Positions 5,271 through 7,713 of a DNA stretch of 7,713 nucleotides are shown one piece after another; position 1 is the first letter of the stretch, and every line of letters starts with the position of its first letter. The DNA comes from Betaproteobacteria bacterium. GTDB taxonomy: Bacteria > Pseudomonadota > Gammaproteobacteria > Burkholderiales > SG8-39. The notes beneath the pieces are model-generated. The model did no database searches. It saw nothing but the letters and a program-made list of their open reading frames with translations, and was not told the DNA's origin. Where the stretch lies: positions 5,503 through 13,215 of the forward strand of contig VBCJ01000234.1 in assembly GCA_005884335.1 (NCBI GenBank). Reading direction: 5' to 3'. Both the position numbers and the translations under genes were made by a program.

Positions 5271-6536
5271 TCAAGCCGCGGGCGAAATCCGCCACCACAG
5301 CGAGGCCGCGCAGATCGCGAGCGTGGCGAGGGCCACCGGCACGCCGGTGCGCGCGTGGCGCCGCCAGTCGATGCGGATTCCGCGCCGCTCCGCGGCATCC
5401 AAGACGATGATGTTCGCGATGCTGCCGACGATGAGGAGGTTTCCGGACAGCGTGCTCACCAGCGCGAGCGTCGGGCCGGCGAGCGCGTGCCCGGCAACCG
5501 GGAGCAGGAGCATCACCGCCGGCACGTTGGAGACGATGTTCGACAGCACCAGCGTCGCCGCAAACAGGGGCACCGGGCGCTCCAGGTTCACGCCGGCGGC
5601 CGCAAGATCGGCGACGATCCCGGCGGCGATTCCGGTCTCCTGCAGCGCGTGGTTCACTACGAAGAGACCGATGAAGAGGATCAGCAGCTCCCAGTCCACG
5701 AGCCCCAGCATCTTGGTGGAATGCAGCCTGCGGCTCATGAGCAGCAGCCCCGCGCCGGTCAGCGCCGCCACGTCGCGCGGCCACGAGGGCACGAAAAGGA
5801 ACACCGTCAAGAGCGCAGCGGCGACCGACAAACCCTTCGCCGTCTGCCAGCGATCGAACGAAGCGCGATGGTCCTCGCGCCGTTCCGACGCGGCCTGATC
5901 CACCGCGCCGCTCACGCCTTGAGTCCAGCGGCCACGCGTCTGCCAGGCGATGAGGCCCCAGGTCACGGCGAGGCCGAGGAGCACGGGAACGAGCGCCTGG
6001 GCGATGTACCCTCCGAACGAAAGTTTCAGCGTTTCGCCGATCAGCATGTTCTGCGGATTGCCGATCAAGGTCGCCGCGGAACCGACGTTGGCCGCGCAGG
6101 CAAGCGCGAGCAGGTAGGGCACCGGGTCGAGCCGGCGCGCGAGGCAGGCCTCGATCAGGACCGGGGCGACGGCAAGGCAGACGACGTCGTTGCTGAACAC
6201 GGCCGACAGTGCCGCCACCACCACGATCAGCGCCGCGAGCAGCGCGGGCGGGGACAGCGGCAGCGCGGCGAGCGCTCGCGTGACCCAGGTATAGAAGCCG
6301 CCCAGGCGCATCTGCGCCGAAACGACCATGAAGGAGAACAGCAGGATCAGCGTCGGCAGATGGATCGATTTCGCGGCCTCCTCCGGGCTCACCGCCTCGA
6401 CGCCGATCAGGGCGATCGCCCCCAAGAGCGCGACGCCGGTGCGGTCGAGCTGCAGGAACGGCAGCCCGCCGAGGATCATGCCGAGATAGACGATGCAGAA
6501 GATGATGAAGATCGCGGTGGTCATGTAGCCGCTCAA
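5271..6536 (-). CDS. ArsB/NhaD/SLC13 (ion transporter superfamily) membrane permease
   Basis: A 421-residue, very hydrophobic inner-membrane carrier with the two-fold pseudo-repeat of the ion transporter superfamily. First half: LDRTGVALLGAIALIG (30-45), FSNDVVCLAVAPVLI (114-128) and NVGSAATLIGNPQN (150-163). Second half: LSNIVSNVPAVMLLLPV (331-347) and SGNLLIVGSIANIIVLD (364-380). The two Asn-Pro or Asn-Val hairpin motifs are where such carriers bind ion and substrate. A hydrophilic stretch at about 200-232 is the likely loop between the halves. Members carry arsenite, sodium, dicarboxylates or sulfate; the motifs do not choose between them. I took the TTG start at 6536 because GAGGA lies 7 nt upstream and TTGA overlaps the ceramidase stop by 4 nt. 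An ATG at 6524 (MTTAIFIIF) is an almost equal alternative. Close coupling to the ceramidase homologue suggests that they act together. Confidence 0.92.
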   Translation of the reverse strand: MSGYMTTAIFIIFCIVYLGMILGGLPFLQLDRTGVALLGAIALIGVEAVSPEEAAKSIHLPTLILLFSFMVVSAQMRLGGFYTWVTRALAALPLSPPALLAALIVVVAALSAVFSNDVVCLAVAPVLIEACLARRLDPVPYLLALACAANVGSAATLIGNPQNMLIGETLKLSFGGYIAQALVPVLLGLAVTWGLIAWQTRGRWTQGVSGAVDQAASERREDHRASFDRWQTAKGLSVAAALLTVFLFVPSWPRDVAALTGAGLLLMSRRLHSTKMLGLVDWELLILFIGLFVVNHALQETGIAAGIVADLAAAGVNLERPVPLFAATLVLSNIVSNVPAVMLLLPVAGHALAGPTLALVSTLSGNLLIVGSIANIIVLDAAERRGIRIDWRRHARTGVPVALATLAICAASLWWRISPAA

Positions 6537-7291
6537 AGCGGTTTCCTCGTTCGAACCATCCAGAGGATCGTGAAACAGGCCATCGCCGCCAGGAGGTGCT
6601 TGAAGGAATGGCCGCTGAACAGATTTCCGGTGAGGGCGAAGAATTCCCGGTCATAGAGCTCCGAAACCTTCGCAAGCGCGTGCCAGCCGAGGGCCGCGAG
6701 GAGCAGCCAGCGGCGCGTGTATCGGGCGCGAAACAAGACGATGATCAACGGGATGGCAAGCAGAGCAATCAACTGAACCCAGAGATAAAACCGCAGGTCG
6801 CCGAAAGTGCGCCAGTAAAGCACGCTGGCGAGCCCCAACAGCAGCATCGGAACGAGAAGAACACGCGCAAGCCGCGCGCTCAGGTGCTCGGCGATGACGG
6901 CAACGAGCAAACCCATGAAGGTGATCGTGATGGGCAGCCTGTCCCAGACGAGCGTTGCGTCCTGGGGGTCCCAATGGTAATAGCTCGACCCCACGCTCAC
7001 GAGAGCCACGCCGGCGAAGAGCACGATCCAGGCGGACTTGCCGCCTCGCAGGTCGTGCCTCAGGCAAAACTTGAGCCCCGCGATTCCGACCAGAAGAAAA
7101 GGGATATTGGAGACGACGTCCCAGAAATTCGGAATGCCGAAAAAAGCGCGCTGGTCGGCGAATTCGTGATATTGGGGGTCCTGACCGATCGGCGGGGACG
7201 CGAGCATCAGCGCGATCGACCCGATCGCGACGATCGCCAGCAGAAAGTACCGCCAGCGGGCCTCCAACCAGGCGGCGCTCGCCGTGTTCAT
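6533..7291 (-). CDS. Alkaline ceramidase-like membrane hydrolase (CREST superfamily)
   Basis: A 252-residue multi-pass membrane protein with about seven hydrophobic segments, of the ceramidase family PF05875. Eukaryotic members are zinc amidases that split ceramide into a sphingoid base and a fatty acid. The catalytic set known from human ACER3 (S77, H81, D92, H217, H221) is matched by S102, H106, D117, H228 and H232. The first three all have the same offset of 25, and the last two keep their 4-residue spacing. Surrounding text is GSSYYHWDP (101-109), WDRLPITITF (116-125) and NLFSGHSFKHLLAA (223-236). YHEFADQRAFFGIPN (41-55) and FWDVVSNIPF near the first membrane segment are also typical of bacterial homologues. 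The ATG at 7291 has AGGGA about 6 nt upstream. The natural substrate in this organism is unknown. It follows the hydrolase by 34 nt and overlaps the permease start. Confidence 0.9.
   Translation of the reverse strand: MNTASAAWLEARWRYFLLAIVAIGSIALMLASPPIGQDPQYHEFADQRAFFGIPNFWDVVSNIPFLLVGIAGLKFCLRHDLRGGKSAWIVLFAGVALVSVGSSYYHWDPQDATLVWDRLPITITFMGLLVAVIAEHLSARLARVLLVPMLLLGLASVLYWRTFGDLRFYLWVQLIALLAIPLIIVLFRARYTRRWLLLAALGWHALAKVSELYDREFFALTGNLFSGHSFKHLLAAMACFTILWMVRTRKPL
6544..6548 (-). promoter_or_regulatory. Ribosome binding site supporting a TTG start of the permease
   Basis: GAGGA on the minus strand lies within the last codons of the ceramidase homologue, 7 nt before TTG at 6536. It is 19 nt from the alternative ATG at 6524, too far to serve it, so it favours the TTG start and translational coupling. 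Confidence 0.5.
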
Positions 7292-7325
7292 GCTTTTCCC
7301 TTGAACAAGGCGAACTCCGTGTCGT

Positions 7326-7713
7326 CTATCGGACCAGCCCCTGCTTCTCCAGCCACTGCTGGATGAGACTTGCGACCTGCAGGTTGTTCCTGTCCATCAT
7401 CAGCATGTGCGAGTTGCCGCGCATGCCGGCGTTGGGCAGGTCCAGAATCTCGACCTTGCCGCCCGCTTTCGAGATCTCGCCGACGAACTCGACGCCGTTC
7501 TTCCTGATCTGCGGCCAGCGCGAATCGAGCGCGATGTTGTCGCCGTAGACGACGAGCGTCGGAATGTTCTTGAGTATGGCCGCCTGCTTCGCGTCGCCCA
7601 CCCCCGCGGGCTCGACCGCGACGAGCGCTTTCACCTTGTCCGGCCGCGCCTGCGCCACCTTGAAGCCGAACTGCCCGGCCTGCGAGTGAAAGAGAATCAC
7701 GCACGGGCACACG
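7326..7713 (-). CDS. Alpha/beta hydrolase, C-terminal part (5' end beyond the window)
   Basis: The frame is open to the right edge, so this is the C-terminal 129 or so residues of a larger protein. Residue numbers here count from the GTG at 7712. It begins in the nucleophile elbow: CVILFHSQAGQFG, with S10 the likely nucleophile. KVAQARPDKVKALVAVEPAG (18-37) follows, then TLVVYGDNIALDSRW (52-66), with D58 or D63 in the acid region. GNSHMLMMDRNN (99-110) supplies H102 as the catalytic His, and the tail is LIQQWLEKQGLVR. The family includes esterases and lipase-like enzymes that cut carboxylic esters; the substrate is unknown. The residue two before the Ser is Phe, where Gly, Ser or Thr is usual. 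Downstream genes on the same strand are the ceramidase homologue (34 nt) and the permease. Its last codons are repeated at 5191-5227. Confidence 0.85.
   Translation of the reverse strand, partial: VCPCVILFHSQAGQFGFKVAQARPDKVKALVAVEPAGVGDAKQAAILKNIPTLVVYGDNIALDSRWPQIRKNGVEFVGEISKAGGKVEILDLPNAGMRGNSHMLMMDRNNLQVASLIQQWLEKQGLVR
7331..7367. repeat. Direct repeat, copy B (inside the hydrolase gene)
   Basis: The coding copy of the 37-nt repeat described at 5191-5227. It encodes the C-terminal LIQQWLEKQGLV segment of the alpha/beta hydrolase on the minus strand. Confidence 0.75.

Noticed and set aside
5355..6656. 433-residue plus-strand frame opposite the permease
   Set aside because: Gln/Arg/Asp-rich shadow of a hydrophobic membrane protein gene read on the other strand.
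5224..6675. Long minus-strand frame overlapping the permease in another phase
   Set aside because: Arg-rich low-complexity translation without family motifs. The permease frame carries clear transporter signatures.
7299..7310. Palindrome CCTTGAACAAGG before the ceramidase homologue
   Set aside because: Only a 4-bp stem with a 4-nt loop can form. It overlaps the ribosome binding site, but it is too weak to claim regulation.

Overview
The window is GC-rich, close-packed, ordinary-looking chromosomal DNA from a proteobacterium. A betaproteobacterium is my best guess from codon use, the Pat-type acetyltransferase, the DUF2277 protein and the bacterial ceramidase homologue, but this is inference. 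There is no tRNA, rRNA, CRISPR array, transposase or phage gene.

Left part (1-1592, all minus strand). An ECF sigma factor (40-654) is followed at the window edge by the first codons of a probable anti-sigma gene. A GGAACC-N16-CGTGTA promoter of the ECF type lies immediately before the sigma gene, suggesting autoregulation. Next come a Pat-like GNAT acetyltransferase and a small DUF2277 protein, two genes 24 nt apart that probably form one transcript.

Centre (1629-3834, plus strand). eutB and eutC encode the two subunits of adenosylcobalamin-dependent ethanolamine ammonia-lyase, 10 nt apart. No reactivase, permease, aldehyde dehydrogenase or microcompartment shell gene is visible. The pair is divergent from the acetyltransferase (36-nt gap) and convergent with the next cluster (47-nt gap, no clear terminator).

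Right part (3882-7713, minus strand). In transcription order: the C-terminal part of an alpha/beta hydrolase (runs off the window), a CREST-superfamily alkaline-ceramidase-like membrane hydrolase, an ArsB/NhaD/SLC13-type permease overlapping it by 4 nt, a secreted protein with two four-cysteine repeats, and a ferredoxin-MBL fusion protein. Gaps are 34, -4, 98 and 40 nt, so an operon is plausible.

The most notable points are these. (1) A 37-nt direct repeat (33/37 identical) encodes the hydrolase C-terminus; its second copy sits after the permease gene as a stranded gene tail, so the ceramidase-permease pair is bracketed by hydrolase 3' ends. (2) The bacterial ceramidase homologue keeps the whole Ser/His/Asp/His/His set of the eukaryotic alkaline ceramidases. 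(3) The ferredoxin-MBL protein lacks one expected cluster cysteine and has a degenerate first metal motif. (4) The ECF promoter lies so close to the annotated sigma start that the true start may be internal. A combined role in breaking down membrane lipids and their ethanolamine head groups can be imagined, but it is speculative.
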